DNA of 64,000 nt from Pleurodeles waltl. Lineage: Eukaryota; Chordata; Amphibia; Caudata; Salamandridae. The position numbers and the translations under genes were made by a program. The stretch lies in contig NC_090447.1 in assembly GCF_031143425.1 (NCBI RefSeq), positions 130,901,106-130,965,105 on the forward strand, in the 5' to 3' direction. How positions within the stretch are numbered: the first letter of the stretch is position 1; each line of letters begins with the position of its first letter. The notes under the pieces were generated by a model. It was not told the origin of the DNA, did not search any database, and saw only the letters and a program-made list of their open reading frames with translations. This document shows, piece after piece, positions 9,488 to 21,820 of this stretch.

Positions 9488-11180
9488 AAGGGATATATTG
9501 TACAGTGTTTTTAAATTCACATTGTTACATCAAAATGGCATATGTTGAAAAAATAGATAGCAGACATGTGAAGTTACAGACATGACGAAAGTTACTGATT
9601 GTGTAATCGTGAAAAGGCATACTTGTAAGCAACAACAGTAAGGCTTGTCAAAAGGTGAGAGAAAGTAGGAGAGTGAGTTAAAAACCCCATAACTGTGTAT
9701 AGTAGTCAAGGACACCCAAAGTGTTCAAAGAAAGCAAGCACTCCATATGTTACAAATGGACTATTTAAAAGGCCACATGTGTTGAAAGCAACTGGCACGT
9801 GTGAGAGTGGAGCAAAGTTCTGAGGTTAAAAATTCTACCTAGACTGGAGATGAGTAGATAAAGTATCCAACTAGAAAAGATGAAGTAAGGGAGCTATGGC
9901 GGGGATGGAGAAAAGAAAAAGCCCAAATGAGACATAAGAGATGGGGTACGTAAGTCTTATGCTAAGGTACATAAAGGCAATTAGTAGTTGGTTAAAGTAC
10001 CTGTAATTGTATCCTAATTAGATGAGTGAGGAAGTATGTCATTCCTGTGTCATAAAATATATAAGAACACCAAGGGTTAGTATGTACCATATGTACAGAA
10101 AGTAGTAGAGTTCTAAGTAAGCGAAGAATCAAAAGACCTTAGTAAGTCCTGCAAAAAAACAGGTTGATATATTAAAGTACCAGACTATATTACAAAGGCA
10201 AGTGCAAGTTGGGGTGTGACCCAATCCATTTATGATAAAGTTGCGCTAATGCATGTAGCGAAATTGTAAAACTTTAGGTCAATGTAATGGGGTAGCTAAA
10301 AACTTGATTAATAAATACCTAAGAGTATTTGGAAGATTACCAAGTATTGTATCAACGTATTGTGGACCAAAATTACACCCGAATGGTACATAAACAAATA
10401 GTTAGTGGGTCGCCGAGAGCTTAGTTTATCAGTAGTGCCGCAACAAAGTAAACCCGATCAGAGATTTTAAAATAAATGGTTAAAGGGCTCCAGCCATTCC
10501 CTGCAGAGGTAGGCAGTATATGTGCAGAGGTTTCAAACAATACAAAATTGCTCAGGAGTAAACGGAGATGCCAATGATAGGCTGAAGTAGTAACGTAGCT
10601 ATAGCTTGCTTCAATCAACAAAGTGAGCATACACTTACCTAAGAGTTGTATTTGGGTGCGCGCTTCCAGTTCTAAAACAGTTCTGGTAGCACACGGCATA
10701 CGTGCAGTTTAAGTAGCATCTGTACCGCTAGACATAAAAAAGGACTCGGACGAAGTGTATTTAGATAAGAATACCTCACGAGAGGACTCTGAAGAGTGTG
10801 GATTCGAGCGGCGGCCAAATTTGAATGGAAAAACAAGTTCTTGGATAAGTAGTAACTGGGCAACCGCATTGCAAGGGAAGGAAACGCTTATTAATGAAGC
10901 TACAACTATGGTCATGTGGCGCGAAGACAAGGAGACTGACGCAAGTGAAGAAACTATAAGTCAAGATAGAAACTAGTGACTCGTAGATGACAATAATTTG
11001 GAACTTCTCTAACTTATAAATGCCACAAAAACCATTCAAGAGAGTGTAGTAGTAAGGTGTGCTTCCCAAGTAATAGGAAACCCGCATTCAAAGAACCATA
11101 AGTGCGGTGACAGTTACCAGTTAATTGCTCTAAATTCAAAACTGGCTACATAGAATATATATGATAGGTTAAACATCTAT
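9488..11180. other. Non-coding, no gene recognised
   Basis: AT-rich sequence without repeats I can define and without a credible reading frame. Small open frames at 10,421-11,087 show no family features. Confidence 0.3.
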
Positions 11181-11713
11181 GGCCCTCATTTGCCATGCGG
11201 TAACCGCCATATGGCCGCTCCGCGGTCAAAAGACCGCTGGGGCCATTTCAACTTTCCCGTCGGGCCGGCGGGCGCTAGCCAAGTTAGCACCCGCCGGCCC
11301 AGCGGGAAAGGGGCCTGCAACACTGAAGCCGGCTCCGAATGGAGCCGGCGGTGTTGCAGGTGTGCGACGGGTGCAGTAGCACCTGTTGCGCTTTTCACTG
11401 TCTGCTAGGCAGACAGTGAAAAGCAGACTGGGGCCCTGTTAGGGGGCCCCAGGACACCCGTTCCCGCCATCCTGTTCCTGGCGGTAAAAACCGCCAGAAA
11501 CAGGGTGGCGGGAAGGGGGTCAGAATCCCCATGGCGGCGCTGCTTGCAGCGCCGCCATGGCGGATTTGGGCAACCGGGGGAAATCCGTCGGGAAACCGCC
11601 GGACCCGGTTTTCTGACCGCGGAATGGCCCAGGAAGCACCGCCAGCCTGTTGGCGGTGCTTCCGTCACCCGCGGCCCTGGCGGTCTATGACCGCCAGGGT
11701 CGGAATGAGGGCC
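11181..11713. mobile_element. GC-rich MITE with inverted termini, Harbinger-like
   Basis: The element starts GGCCCTCATT and ends AATGAGGGCC, perfect 10-bp inverted termini, and is flanked by TAT on both sides (11,178-11,180 and 11,714-11,716), a 3-bp direct repeat as expected for Harbinger-type insertion. Inside are many short GC-rich inverted repeats, for example GCCGGCTCCGA/TGGAGCCGGC around 11,327-11,349 and GGCGGTAAAAACCGCC near 11,478-11,493. CpG is abundant compared with the flanks. It has no coding capacity; open frames within it arise from the palindromic GC-rich sequence. Confidence 0.85.
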
Positions 11714-11949
11714 TATGTCAAAACTGGTGTAAGTAACATGGTGTACGTAACCAGCAGTCTGTTATATAAAATTACTATAACGCTTATAGAAATGCAAGTA
11801 TAAGGTGCTGATTGAGATGAGTGCATGGTTGTGCCATTTCTTTCCTTTTCCCTTATGTCACCCTCAAGGGTCTAGTTTCCAGAAGGGATGTCTTTACATC
11901 CCATATGTTTCCCTTCCCATGCCTACTTGTTTTTATATCCTCATTCATC
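11714..11949. other. Non-coding spacer
   Basis: AT-rich sequence leading into the 39-bp array. No gene is seen. Confidence 0.3.
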
Positions 11950-12375
11950 CTGCTCCTAACAGATCCAGACCTGCTTAATTTAGTCCATACATTCCTAGCA
12001 GCAGTGGCGTAACAATAGTCCCTGCAGGCCCTGGTGTGGATGCCCCCTTGCTCCAGGGATCCTCCTCCAGCTCCATGCATGGGCAGCGGGCCCCTGGCCG
12101 AAGAACTCCTGACTGGGTCTGGAGCGAGGCAAGGCCCCTCCATGTATTTTGCAGGGGGACCCCTCAAATTATTTTTTACCACTGCTTGGCAGATCCTTAC
12201 CTTCCCAATCTAGTACATACACTGCTAGCAGATCCTTACCTTCCCAATCTAGTCCATACACTGCTAGCAGATCCTTACCTTCCCAATCTAGTCCATACAC
12301 TCCTAGCAGATCTGTCCCTTCCCTACTTTCCCAAACTGCAACATACATTCCTAGCAGATCCTTATTTTTCCAATC
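11950..12375. repeat. 39-bp tandem array, interrupted by a MITE
   Basis: The unit begins CAGATCCTTACCTTCCCAAT and continues with TAGTCCATACACTGCTAG. Close copies lie at about 12,191, 12,230 and 12,269, with diverged units at about 11,960, 12,308 and 12,356. Because 39 is a multiple of three, open frames repeat a 13-residue peptide, but nothing suggests translation. The 183-bp insertion at 12,002-12,184 separates the first unit from the rest. Confidence 0.85.
12002..12184. mobile_element. 183-bp hAT-like MITE
   Basis: The sequence starts CAGTGGCGTAAC and ends TTTTTTACCACTG, so the outer CAGTGG/CCACTG bases are inverted, as in hAT elements. The flanks are CCTAGCAG (11,994-12,001) and CTTGGCAG (12,185-12,192), an 8-bp direct repeat with two mismatches, matching hAT target duplications in length. 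Removing the insert rejoins the 39-bp tandem unit. Confidence 0.7.
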
Positions 12376-14844
12376 AAATGCATCTACTCTCCTTTCTGTC
12401 CTGTTTTCCTTCACTATTCTGCAATGGGGGAGTGTGTGTGGTTTAGGGAAGTTGAATGTGAGCATTCTCAATGAATTTCGGGTCAGAAACCATCCTTTCT
12501 GCAAGCTGCCAAACAGCATATTTAGCCAAATGCAGAGAGCTTGAGGCAGAGCTGGGGTGGGACTGTGAGGATGAGTTTACAGGGTTTAACGAAATACTTT
12601 AGTGGATTATGGGTTCCACTCTACATCAGACATGAACTTCAGTGGTATACAGGGTGGGAAGTATTACTATTCTGAAGATGCATGGTGAAAAAGTGCGAGG
12701 TGTGGGTCCAGCTCACTGTGCTGACTCCTCTCGGAATGACCTTGCATGTACTGAAGTGTCTTGGTGTGCCTTCCCCCATTCTTACTGTCAACCAGTTCCT
12801 TTGAATTGGATCTCCTTCCCTACAGTTCCTTCCACCCCTTCAGTACAGCTTGCCAGCTCCATTCTCTGACTGTCCACTTTGCTACTGATAAACCAAGTTG
12901 AACTTCTCAGTATGCTAGTTTTTCTACCTTGCAAATTTCCTGCTGTAAAATAGTGCTATCATCATTTTCTCTCTTCAGCTTTCCCTGTACACTGCAGCAA
13001 ATCCTGCACTGATTGAATTTGGGCACAGTGCTGCAGAAAGTTCCTGTCAAGTGGTGAGTTACAGTGTTACAGTGGCTGAGAGTAGGAGGAGAATGTATCT
13101 GAGCAGCAGTCAAATTCATGGAGACATGACTCTACAAATGTGGTATTTGTCCATAAGAGATCGGAATCTGCAGGTAACATCACACTCCTCTTCCATCCCA
13201 TGGGAGTGGAGTGTGTTTGCTTATTTCATTTTCAAGATGCACTCTTGCGGTGCCTAATATTGGTACTCCTGCCTGTTGCCCTGAGGTGCTCGATGTGCTG
13301 GGGTCTTAAGTGGGGGTAGAGAAGGATGGGATTATGCCTTTGTTACAGGGCGTAGAAAAGGGCTCAGGTGTCCTGTGTTTGAAAGGACGAAGGTTCCACA
13401 GACCCTACTACCACATAGTACAGTGTCTTGGATGGAATTTATGAATACCCTTTCTGATCACGGAGTTTGCAGACCTAGATTCAAAGTGGGAAAGAAATGA
13501 GCAGGCAAGAGGAAGGGGAAGAAATTAGACTATGGACAACCTCTTTGATCTGTATGTATGGAGAGGAATGGATTTGCCTGCTAAGGCAGGCATGATGGAA
13601 AGTAGCTGGAAGGCAGTTGCAATCAGAAGGTGGAAACCTGGATCTGTATAGTGACCTGTCTTTAGTGAGGAGTTTAGGGATCAGATCTTTTATCAGCTAG
13701 ACAAATGCTGGGAGCACAACTCAAGGTCCATCACGGTCATGATGAATGACTATCAGGCATCATAAGGCAGTATAGGGACTGGTAGGTTCTAGTTATTTGG
13801 AGCTGTTATTATGGATTATTATTGATGTGAAGTGTTGGAGATATTGACAAGGGGGGGTAAAGGGGGCAGGTATGGGAATCACATTCTTCCCACTGCACTT
13901 TGATCCAGCATTCCTAGTTAGAGCTGTTACAGAAATGTTAACATCCCACTGAGGACAGAAGGTGCATAAATGTGGCACAAAAACTGGATGATAGAATTCA
14001 CTGGATAGATGAGGTTAGCAATACATAAGGTGGATTGGGTGAGAGAATCAACGAAACATGGGATATAAAGACAAAATAACTAGTCTGGGGCTATAGAAGG
14101 CTGGAATAATGATGGATTCAGAATGGGTCAAATAATAGGGTTATATTGGATGCAGAGGATAGGCTGAGATGGGCTGATGCTTCAAAATGCTAAAGTGAAC
14201 TGTTATGCTGGAGTGTTTATAGGGGTGTTGATGGTCAAGTCATGGATGAGGTGAGCTAGGAATGATGGGGTGTATATAGATGTGGTGAAGTGGAGCAGAT
14301 GGTGATGAAACCTGGTGTGAGACCTGGATGGTAGTGGTCATAGATAGCATTGCAACTGCTAGGGTGTACTGGGGTGCTAGCGGTTGGGTGGTAGTGAGGA
14401 GAGTGATAGATTTGAGGCTTAGGGCAGGGATAATGGAGACACAGATGTGGAAGGAAAAAAAATGCCAAATGTGAGGTATGAGGGAGGCAGCTGAGCACAA
14501 TTACTGGATATATCAGAAATACAGAAGTGGGGTCAAAATGACTGGGTAAAATGACAGGGTTTGGATATCAAACTGTGGCTTTGGAGTCCCGGTTAAGGAG
14601 ATTAGCACTGGGTAATTTGGGGCTGAGAAGCAGAAGTTGGAAATGCTGTGAGGATATCTGGGCCTGGCCTTAGATTATTTTGCGGGCTTGTCATGAAACC
14701 TTGTCTTGGGGAGTGCCTGGTTGACTGCATGAATGGGTCTATGAGGCTTGACTTGGATACCTGTCATGGGAGAATTAATTTGGCCAGCTGACCTGATCGT
14801 CAGGGACAATCGGAGGAGTAACATCTGTAAACTGCCAACTGAGC
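12376..14844. other. Non-coding, no gene recognised
   Basis: About 2.5 kb without a recognisable protein, terminus or array. Small open frames (for example at 12,642-12,869 and 14,240-14,500) show no family features and no matching splice context. Confidence 0.3.
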
Positions 14845-15360
14845 TTGACATGGCCAAAACCAACTTAGAAAAATAGTAAATGTTAGTAAATAAAATGAAA
14901 CCAACAATGACAAAAGTCAAATAAGTGGAAAAGAACATATGAATTATTAAAGTTTGAATTAAAAATAGTGGCAAAAAACACAAAGCACCAACCACACTAA
15001 TCTGGTTGTATATTGAGGCTTGGATGATGAGGTAGAGAAGTCTTGGGGCCAAAATTATTGCACAATCACAAGACAGCTGATGAGCTGGATTGGCAGTTTG
15101 TCATTAGTCAAAAGTAGGTGTTGTTTGAGAAGCAGTAGGTGTATCTGGAGCTGGACTTGGACAGACGCTTAGTCAACCAAATGATCTTGAAACATCTCTA
15201 ACCAACTTAAAAAATAGTATATTGTAATAAATTAAAAGACACCAAAATGACAAAGAACAATACGTAGACCCAGAGATATGACTCTTTAAAATTTGAATTA
15301 AAGATAGTGACAAAAAGCACAAAGCACCATCTACTGCAATAAGGTTGTGGTAGACCACAT
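14845..15360. repeat. Diverged direct duplication (two units about 330 bp apart)
   Basis: Segments at about 14,850-15,035 and 15,178-15,360 share, in the same order, CCAACTTA followed by AAATAGTA, then AATTAAA, AATGACAAA, then a TTTGAATTAAA block (about 14,953 and 15,292), AGTGGCAAAAA/AGTGACAAAAA, CACAAAGCACCA and a GGTTGT block. The units are clearly diverged. They may be two copies of one AT-rich element or an internal duplication. There are no coding features. Confidence 0.7.
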
Positions 15361-16329
15361 CAAAGTAAAAAGTCAAAGCTAATCGTAATGGATTATGGCT
15401 TAGATACAGGGACCAGGTTCATCCAGAAGGAAAGTTTACCTTTATGACAAAAAAAGGGGCATTTGGAAGAGGCAAGCTGCAAATTGGGTCCGATGCAGTG
15501 CTCAGCGATGGCCAGATGTGCTGGGTCTTTGTGCATTTGTCTAAAGAGATTTGTAAGTCTGTGCCCAAGAACTCCCCAATATTGATTAACTTTGCGTCTT
15601 TCTTAGAAGTCAATTGGATACAAAGCAAACAGGTATATCCTCCCTTCTGGTTCTTCAGAGAGCAGGGGAGCCCTTCAGATTCTTCATAAGTCCAGTCCCT
15701 AGCAATGGGATGAAACTTCCATGGGGTGACCCCATCCTCTTTTGCAGCTCTGTCGGAGTGTTTTACTCTAAACTACCCTCTAGTACCAGACATCTCCCTA
15801 CCCTACCCTAAATCCAACATGCCAGATTCTTTCTTCCCTTTAGCTTTCGCTATGATAATGGACAAAACCCTTTCTTGTGGTCACACCATATCAGTTCTGA
15901 GACAGCTCCCCCTCTACTGGGCTTGGTGCCAAGACTTGAAGAGAAAGGAGGGTAGGCCTATGTATGTGCTGTATTTGCCAGTGACAGAGTAGGCATCCTT
16001 TGAAGCTTAGGAATGGGCTGGGCATGGCCCCCTGGCCACTCTGCTCAAGGGAATAAAAGACCTCCCTACACCCAAGGCCTTTGTACACTTTCTGGAAGCA
16101 AAACACAGAGGATGCAGAGGGTGACAGCTAGACACTGGTAGGAAAGCCTTTTGGTTTTAGATAGGCAAATGGAAACTTTCCAAATGTGTAATTTCCAAAA
16201 TAGTGACATAAAATCCAACTATCCTTTCAATTGGATTTGAATTACTATCAAAATGAATCCTCGAACCATTTTTCTAGCTACTTCCAAAACAAATTTAGCA
16301 TTCATGGAAGGTAATAGTATAAACCAGTG
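15361..16329. other. Non-coding, no gene recognised
   Basis: Open frames at 15,419-15,992 are short, lie on both strands and match no family I recognise. No repeat boundary is evident. Confidence 0.3.
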
Positions 16330-16870
16330 TTAACCTATGCAAGAGCCAGCCTTGCCACAGTAAAAAAACAACCTTGGAGGTTTCTCACTCCCAGGACATG
16401 TATAACATAAATTATACATGCTGTACTTTTTAAATACTATGCACCCTGTGCTGTGGGAATTTAGGGCTTACCTTAGGGGTGACTTATAAGTATTAAAAAG
16501 GAAGGTTTAGGCCTGGCAAAAGGTTTATTTGTCTAGGTGGAAATGGAAGTTTAAAACTGCACACCCAGGCTACAGTATCAGTCCTGGCGAGATGCTTTAA
16601 AGTCCTACTGTTTTGGGAGGCACAATGGATGCTGCAGCCCACTAGTAGGATTTAAGTTACAGGCACTGGATATTAATCATACTAAAAACTAGGGACTCAA
16701 ATGTGCCAATTTTACCATGTTTGGAAAGGAAAGCACAAAAATGTTACAACTTTGGCAGGGGCAAAATGCAATAGTTCTATACTCAACACAAATGTGATCA
16801 GCAACAGAAAGAAAAAACCTGGGGAGATACCACACATTAATAATAATTTTTAACAGTGTGCTTCATTGAT
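16330..16870 (+). repeat. Fragment of the TGTTAGA LTR-like repeat family
   Basis: This segment shares an ordered set of blocks with the copies at 30,101, 55,786 and 60,080: CCAGGACATGTATAACATA, then GGCTTACCTTAGGGGTGACT, TAAAAAGGAAGGTTTAGGCC, CTGCACACCCAGGC, CCCACTAGTAGGATTTAA and TTACAGGCACTGG. Both ends are missing or too diverged to place. It is non-coding. Confidence 0.7.
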
Positions 16871-17619
16871 GTTAAAACCGCTTTCAGTGGAGTAAACTTG
16901 CTAATTAGGTCATCCCAACAAACCTTCCTGCGAAAACTGACAAAGTGAAAATACCGGGCCCAATGTAATATTTTTAGATCTCTCTTTGATCTACCAAGGA
17001 CATCCAGTCATTGAAAATCCTTGGTCTTAATTTTGGGATATTGCCATGTAGGTTGTGATTAAGATATGTATGAGCACAACTGTGATTCAACTAACGTTCT
17101 GCAAACATATGAAACATGTGCTGAGATCTGTCATACTCTTATTTTTCTTCCTGGCAGTTAAAAATCTAAACACAATCTGGAGGTTTGTAAATGTATAATG
17201 CCTCCCAACAAAAATCTGTCATATCTTTTTATCTGATTATATCCTGACTTATAATGTTTTACTATTTGAATGATGTATGTTATTTCTAGAGTTTTTGCTG
17301 TATTTTATTGCACTGCAAATAAATAAATCAATTCATTCACCCAAGTTCAGCCCCCATATGACATTTCCCTGCTACATCAATGGTTCACTTCATTCATCAT
17401 TGGCCCATTCCTAATAGGAAAATTCACTAAGCCATTTAGGTGACATCAATTCACAGTAGATGTTCAACACTGTCTACAGAGGCATAATACACATAGCCCT
17501 TAAGCCAGTATAAGCAGACAGACAAAAAGAGGGTGATGACGGTGTGAGAAAAATGATATCTATGTGTGCATCAACGATATGCATGTTTGGGAGACATATG
17601 CCAGCACAGTTCACATGTA
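16871..17619. other. Non-coding, no gene recognised
   Basis: AT-rich sequence. An AAATAAATAAATCAATTCATT stretch near 17,318-17,338 resembles a simple LINE or SINE 3' tail, but nothing upstream supports an assignment. Confidence 0.3.
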
Positions 17620-18010
17620 ATGGGTTAGAATGTATTTTGAAACCTAGGACTGGTTGCCAGAATATTCACCTCAGGCTGCTTTGCATCACCCACAAAGCAA
17701 TACAAGGAACAGGACCACTTTTTATCAGAAATAAAGTCACCAAGTACATACAACAAAGTAACCTCCTCTCCAGGTTGGCACCTCACCTCAAAACCCCACC
17801 ATACAAGAAAAAACATTTGGGTGGTTCATCTTTCTCTGTTCAAACAGCCAAACTATGAAATTCATTACCCACAAGCATAAGATCCAAGCATAGCTATCTT
17901 ATCTTCTGAAGGATATTCTAGAGCTGGCTCTTTCCTACATACCCACAGCACTCAAACACAAATGTACAACATATGCCTGTGTATGTAAACATTTATAATT
18001 TGACTATATG
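17620..18010 (+). pseudogene. 3' end of an L2-like non-LTR retrotransposon (C-terminal pol fragment)
   Basis: The translation contains LRLLCITHKAIQGTGPLFI, then YKKKHLGGSSFSVQTAKL, a stop in place of the usual Trp, and NSLPTSIRSK. This LRLL-THKA-G-GP ... FS-A-LWNSLP pattern is the C-terminal signature of L2/CR1-group reverse transcriptase polyproteins in fish and amphibians. Only the last hundred or so residues remain, as expected for a 5'-truncated copy. The 3' flank is AT-rich with a TA dinucleotide run near 18,064-18,077. Confidence 0.75.
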
Positions 18011-18553
18011 TGTGTATTTAGATACGTCTGCTTAACTACTTAACAAATATAAATTATTTATGGTATATATATATATGTACACAAACTATTTTGCAAGATC
18101 TACTATGGGCAGTACCACAGCAGTCCCTGGGGGTAACAGAGAAAGGAAAAGCTGGGATAGAAGCACTCTCCCTAGTAAAATACCTTGAGGCTCTTGGGCT
18201 TAGACTTCTAACTGGAAGATATCTGCCAGATACTCCGACGGCAACTACCTGCTAGGCCACTGAAACCCAAGCAACAATTGACTATACTGTGGCATCTTTA
18301 TTTTTGCTTACACTAATTAAAAAATTTTACATTGTAAATTTGGATATGAGCGACCATGGCCAGCAATGCCTGGAAATAGGATGTGGCATTCCCAACTTTA
18401 ACCTCGCACTAACTACACCAAGGAATATTAATACAACCAACTATAAAAAACTCCGATGGACTGAAAAGTTAAAAGAATCCATTGGGGAACGGTCAATGGC
18501 GATAATCGAGCAATGCCATATGGACTTAACCGAGGATTCAATAATGATCTGAT

Positions 18554-18773
18554 CATTTTTTTTTTTTTAAACATCTTTTTATTATTTTCTGCACAGATAT
18601 TGACAATTGATTCTACAATTATAGTGACAGGATCTAATTTATCCGTGATAACATATTACATTAACAACAACATAGGTCTAATTGTATTTCACATGATTCA
18701 TCTTCTTTAATGTGCAGCTGAGTCATAAGTTATAAATGAAAATGTGAACAGCGGATTGGCCGAATTCGTTATC
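18554..18773 (-). mobile_element. 220-bp retrocopy with poly(A) and 9-bp target duplication
   Basis: The insert lies inside the LINE at 18,288-21,033. It is flanked by perfect TGATCTGAT copies (18,545-18,553 and 18,774-18,782). On the minus strand it ends in a 13-A tail (18,568-18,556) preceded by AATAAA at 18,583-18,578, 10 bases before the tail. These are the marks of target-primed reverse transcription of a polyadenylated RNA. The body matches no repeat I recognise and has no long frame, so it may be the 3' UTR of a processed host or element transcript. Confidence 0.85.
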
Positions 18774-20177
18774 TGATCTGATTATCTTTCCTAGATAGAT
18801 TTGTGGCTGTTCTTCTCACAGATAGATTGCAAAAGAGGTATCAAAACCAGGGTCGAGGTGCGAAAACCAACAGAAATATACATTTTACAGTACACATGAT
18901 TAAATTAAGAAAAGAACAGAATAGAGCTTTAAGGTTATATAACAAGAATTCAACAAACCACTATTTTAAGGCAGATTAAAAAAAACTAAACAACATATAT
19001 CGGAAACAAATATAGGAATACAAGCATCAGGAAAACCATGATTTTTGGGCCAAGGCCCTATTCTTGAGTAAAAAATCTAATACACAAGTTTTTGGGAAAA
19101 TGGTGAATGCCCTGAATAATGCTCCGATGACTCTGACCAGCTCCAATATCTCGGAAGCCGTCTGGTTTGATTACCTAAGTCACCACTTCGGTGAACAAAA
19201 GAGAACCAGCTAAAATTTAGAAGAGGAAGCAAAAAAGTTAAGCCTCGAAAAAGTAAAATTAAAACCCCTTATACCCCAAAAGGAAAACAAAAAAATAATA
19301 TTTACAATACTGGAAAATCTGTTAAAGGCTATTAAAGTGTTATACACAGATACATCGGTAAGAGTTAAGATAGAGGATGGATCTTTCCTTTCAAGGAAAA
19401 TTAAAACAAAACAAGGACTGAAACAGGGATGTGTGCTGGCACCATATCTTTCTAATCTCTTTTAATTGGACTTGACTGCGGAATTAAATAAGGTAAAGCT
19501 TGGTGAAATGACTATTTCAAACTTGCTATGTGCTGACGACGTAGTACTCCTGAGTCAAACTAAAGTAGGGCTACGGCGGCTCATCATAAAGATATTCGAA
19601 TATGCAGAGCAAAATGTATTGGAAAAAAAACAAGGTTATGGAAATTTGCAAAAAAACTACGAGAGGTAAAAAATGGAATACATAAAAGGGTGTTTTGGAA
19701 CAAGTAAACCAGTATAGATACCTAGGTGTGCTTTTTGATGAACAGGGCTCCTTTGTTCCCCAAAAGCAGGAGCTATACAGAAAAGGAAATTTTCCACTAT
19801 TTGCTTTTCGCATTTTAAAGAAATTGCTTACCGGCCCTAGCTATCTGCCGCTGCTTTAAGTCGTTACAGCCAAACTAATTCCAACTTTAGGATACAGAAG
19901 CGAAGCTCTGTGTGGACAAGATGCTATAATCTTAAATAAAATTACTGGGAACATTTTTAGGTCCTTATTCCAGCCTCCGGGATATACCTCCAAAGCACAA
20001 ATTAGGCTGGAGTTTGGTTATCTAAATCAATGTATAGGTAGGAAAGCCAACTATATCAAAGTTTGGAAACATTCACAGCTAACAAAGGAAAATCAGCTCT
20101 GTCAAGCACTTTGGAAGAAGATTAGTTCAAACCCTGAGGCTAAAACTCGAGAGTACCTAGATCAGGCATTAACAGAC

Positions 20178-20684
20178 TTGGAAGGCATGGAATTATGGAA
20201 TTCAAACCTTTCCTACTTTGCTTTAAAAAAAATCCTAAATCGAATAACAAGAAAAAGATCAGTGAACATGGATAAGAGTTTATTGGCCTACAGATCGCAC
20301 TCCTGGATGGTAATAAACGAGTATAAACTTTTGAAATGTCAGTCCTACCTGGTGGCCCGGTGGACAAAGTCAGACAAGGATAATTTCATCAAATACTGGT
20401 TTGGCATAATTCCTGGTGGTGCCTTTCTAGCCCTGTGGGAACGCCTTGGAACAATCCCTCAGTGCAGGCTGTGTGGCCGGAGTAAGGAAGATATAATTCA
20501 CTTGATCTGTATTTGTAATGGCCTACGAAATGAACGCAAATCTCTATTGAAGGCAGCATTCAATCAAAGAAGGATACGGACTTGCATGCAGGTGGTGATT
20601 GCCTGTTTTAAACCCTCTGACATTGTTTTAAATGCTAAATTTACCTCATTTTTACGTTTAACAACACAATTTGTTTTTAAATAG
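20178..20684 (+). pseudogene. C-terminal region of LINE polyprotein
   Basis: This is an uninterrupted 168-residue frame ending in TTQFVFK. It includes YLVARWTKSDKDNFIKYW and a zinc-finger-like arrangement Cys-x2-Cys-x8-His-x4-Cys in CRLCGRSKEDIIHLICIC (about 20,460-20,515), the position where jockey, R1 and L2-group elements carry a nucleic-acid-binding finger. It is the longest intact piece of the element. Translation from this point alone is unlikely; it is the tail of a once longer ORF whose upstream part carries stops. Confidence 0.7.
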
Positions 20685-21033
20685 GATCTTAATTAGTACA
20701 TATATATTAATTTTTATAGAATTTACCAAAAATTTTAACTCGCTTTAAAAAAACAAAAAAAAACAATAAATCACTGTACAGTACTCATGGAATTATTTTT
20801 AAGCATAGTTAAGTAAGGTATTAGACATATATGGGTAGTCTATATTGACCTCGGAATAGGAGGTATTTATTAGAAAATTCATAAATCAAATTATTTTTAT
20901 GCATATTAGGGGTTACAGTTTGATATTCAAAATTATATATATTATGATTTAGATATTTTTGGGTTAGATAGAAAGATGTGATGTATTGGTTTTTGTTAAC
21001 TATGCATCGAATAAATAAACTTGAACTTGAACT

Positions 21034-21759
21034 CATTCCAAACCTCATTTTACTACTATGATCTCCCTAATTTATTTCTGCACTCTTCCCACCTCTATTC
21101 CTCCTTTGACTCATCTTAAACCTCATCTTACTGCTTTGATCTCCCAAGTAACACTTTCTAGACTCTTCCTTCCACTATCCCTCCATTATTCTAGTCAATC
21201 AAACTAATATACTCACATGTACACCACTCAAATTAGCAATTTATATTTCCCTACGGTAATCCACCTCTAATCCTTTTTGGGTTCTGGAATAGTGTGGTCC
21301 TCACCTATAAGTGCTTCAATATAACACATAGAAGTACAATTAACAATTGAGAAAGACTGCATAGTGATCTAAACCTGAGTTTTGTTGAAACAGTGTAGGG
21401 TTTGTGAAGACTATGGGGTGCAGCTGGAAATGACAATATCTGGACCACCACATTTGTTTTGCTAGGAATACAGTTATATAAACAAAATGAAATTGGAAAA
21501 TAAACTTTTCTTTCATTTTCTGCTGCTAAATTCCTTAAAAGTGTTTAAGGAAACTGTAACAAAATATTCATCTGTCTTGGTTCCATAATAAAAAAATATA
21601 TATTTTATTTTAAATACATTGTACGGGGCACCGGTTTGTAGGTCTGAGACAACCGTTACTGTCACCCATAGTACCCAATATGTCTGCCTCTGATGAATGA
21701 AAGACTGTGTCATGTCAGCAAGTAATCAACCCTATGACCAAAGTACGCAGCTGAACCAG
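21034..21759. other. Non-coding, no gene recognised
   Basis: AT-rich sequence after the LINE tail. No terminus, array or protein family is seen. Confidence 0.3.
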
Positions 21760-21820
21760 AGGTTTCCTTGCTTAAGCAACTGTGCACTGGTGATGACTAT
21801 CTAGTAAGATATGTTACATG

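Larger units (their letters stand above)
18288..21033 (+). mobile_element. Non-LTR retrotransposon (LINE), 5' truncated and interrupted
   Basis: The protein remains appear in collinear order: a linker segment with NMSDHGQQCLEIG-like and LRWTEKLKES residues (about 18,340-18,480), a segment with HDFWAKALFLSKKSNTQVFG (about 19,035-19,095), reverse transcriptase motifs KQGLKQGCVLAPYLSNLF (about 19,410-19,463) and LLCADDVVLLSQ (about 19,520-19,560), and a C-terminal zinc-finger-like CRLCG...H...C segment (about 20,460-20,515). The ADD motif is the RT catalytic centre. The element ends near 21,033 with an AATAAATAAACTTGAACTTG tail, a short TTGAAC repeat. It is 5' truncated, with several stops. The clade cannot be fixed without alignment. 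Confidence 0.8.

Noticed and set aside
11179..11690. Several open frames on both strands as genes
   Set aside because: They lie inside a GC-rich palindromic MITE, which keeps many frames open by composition.
12188..12345. Regular 39-bp repeats as a CRISPR array
   Set aside because: The units are head to tail with no spacers, and the context is a vertebrate-type repeat landscape.
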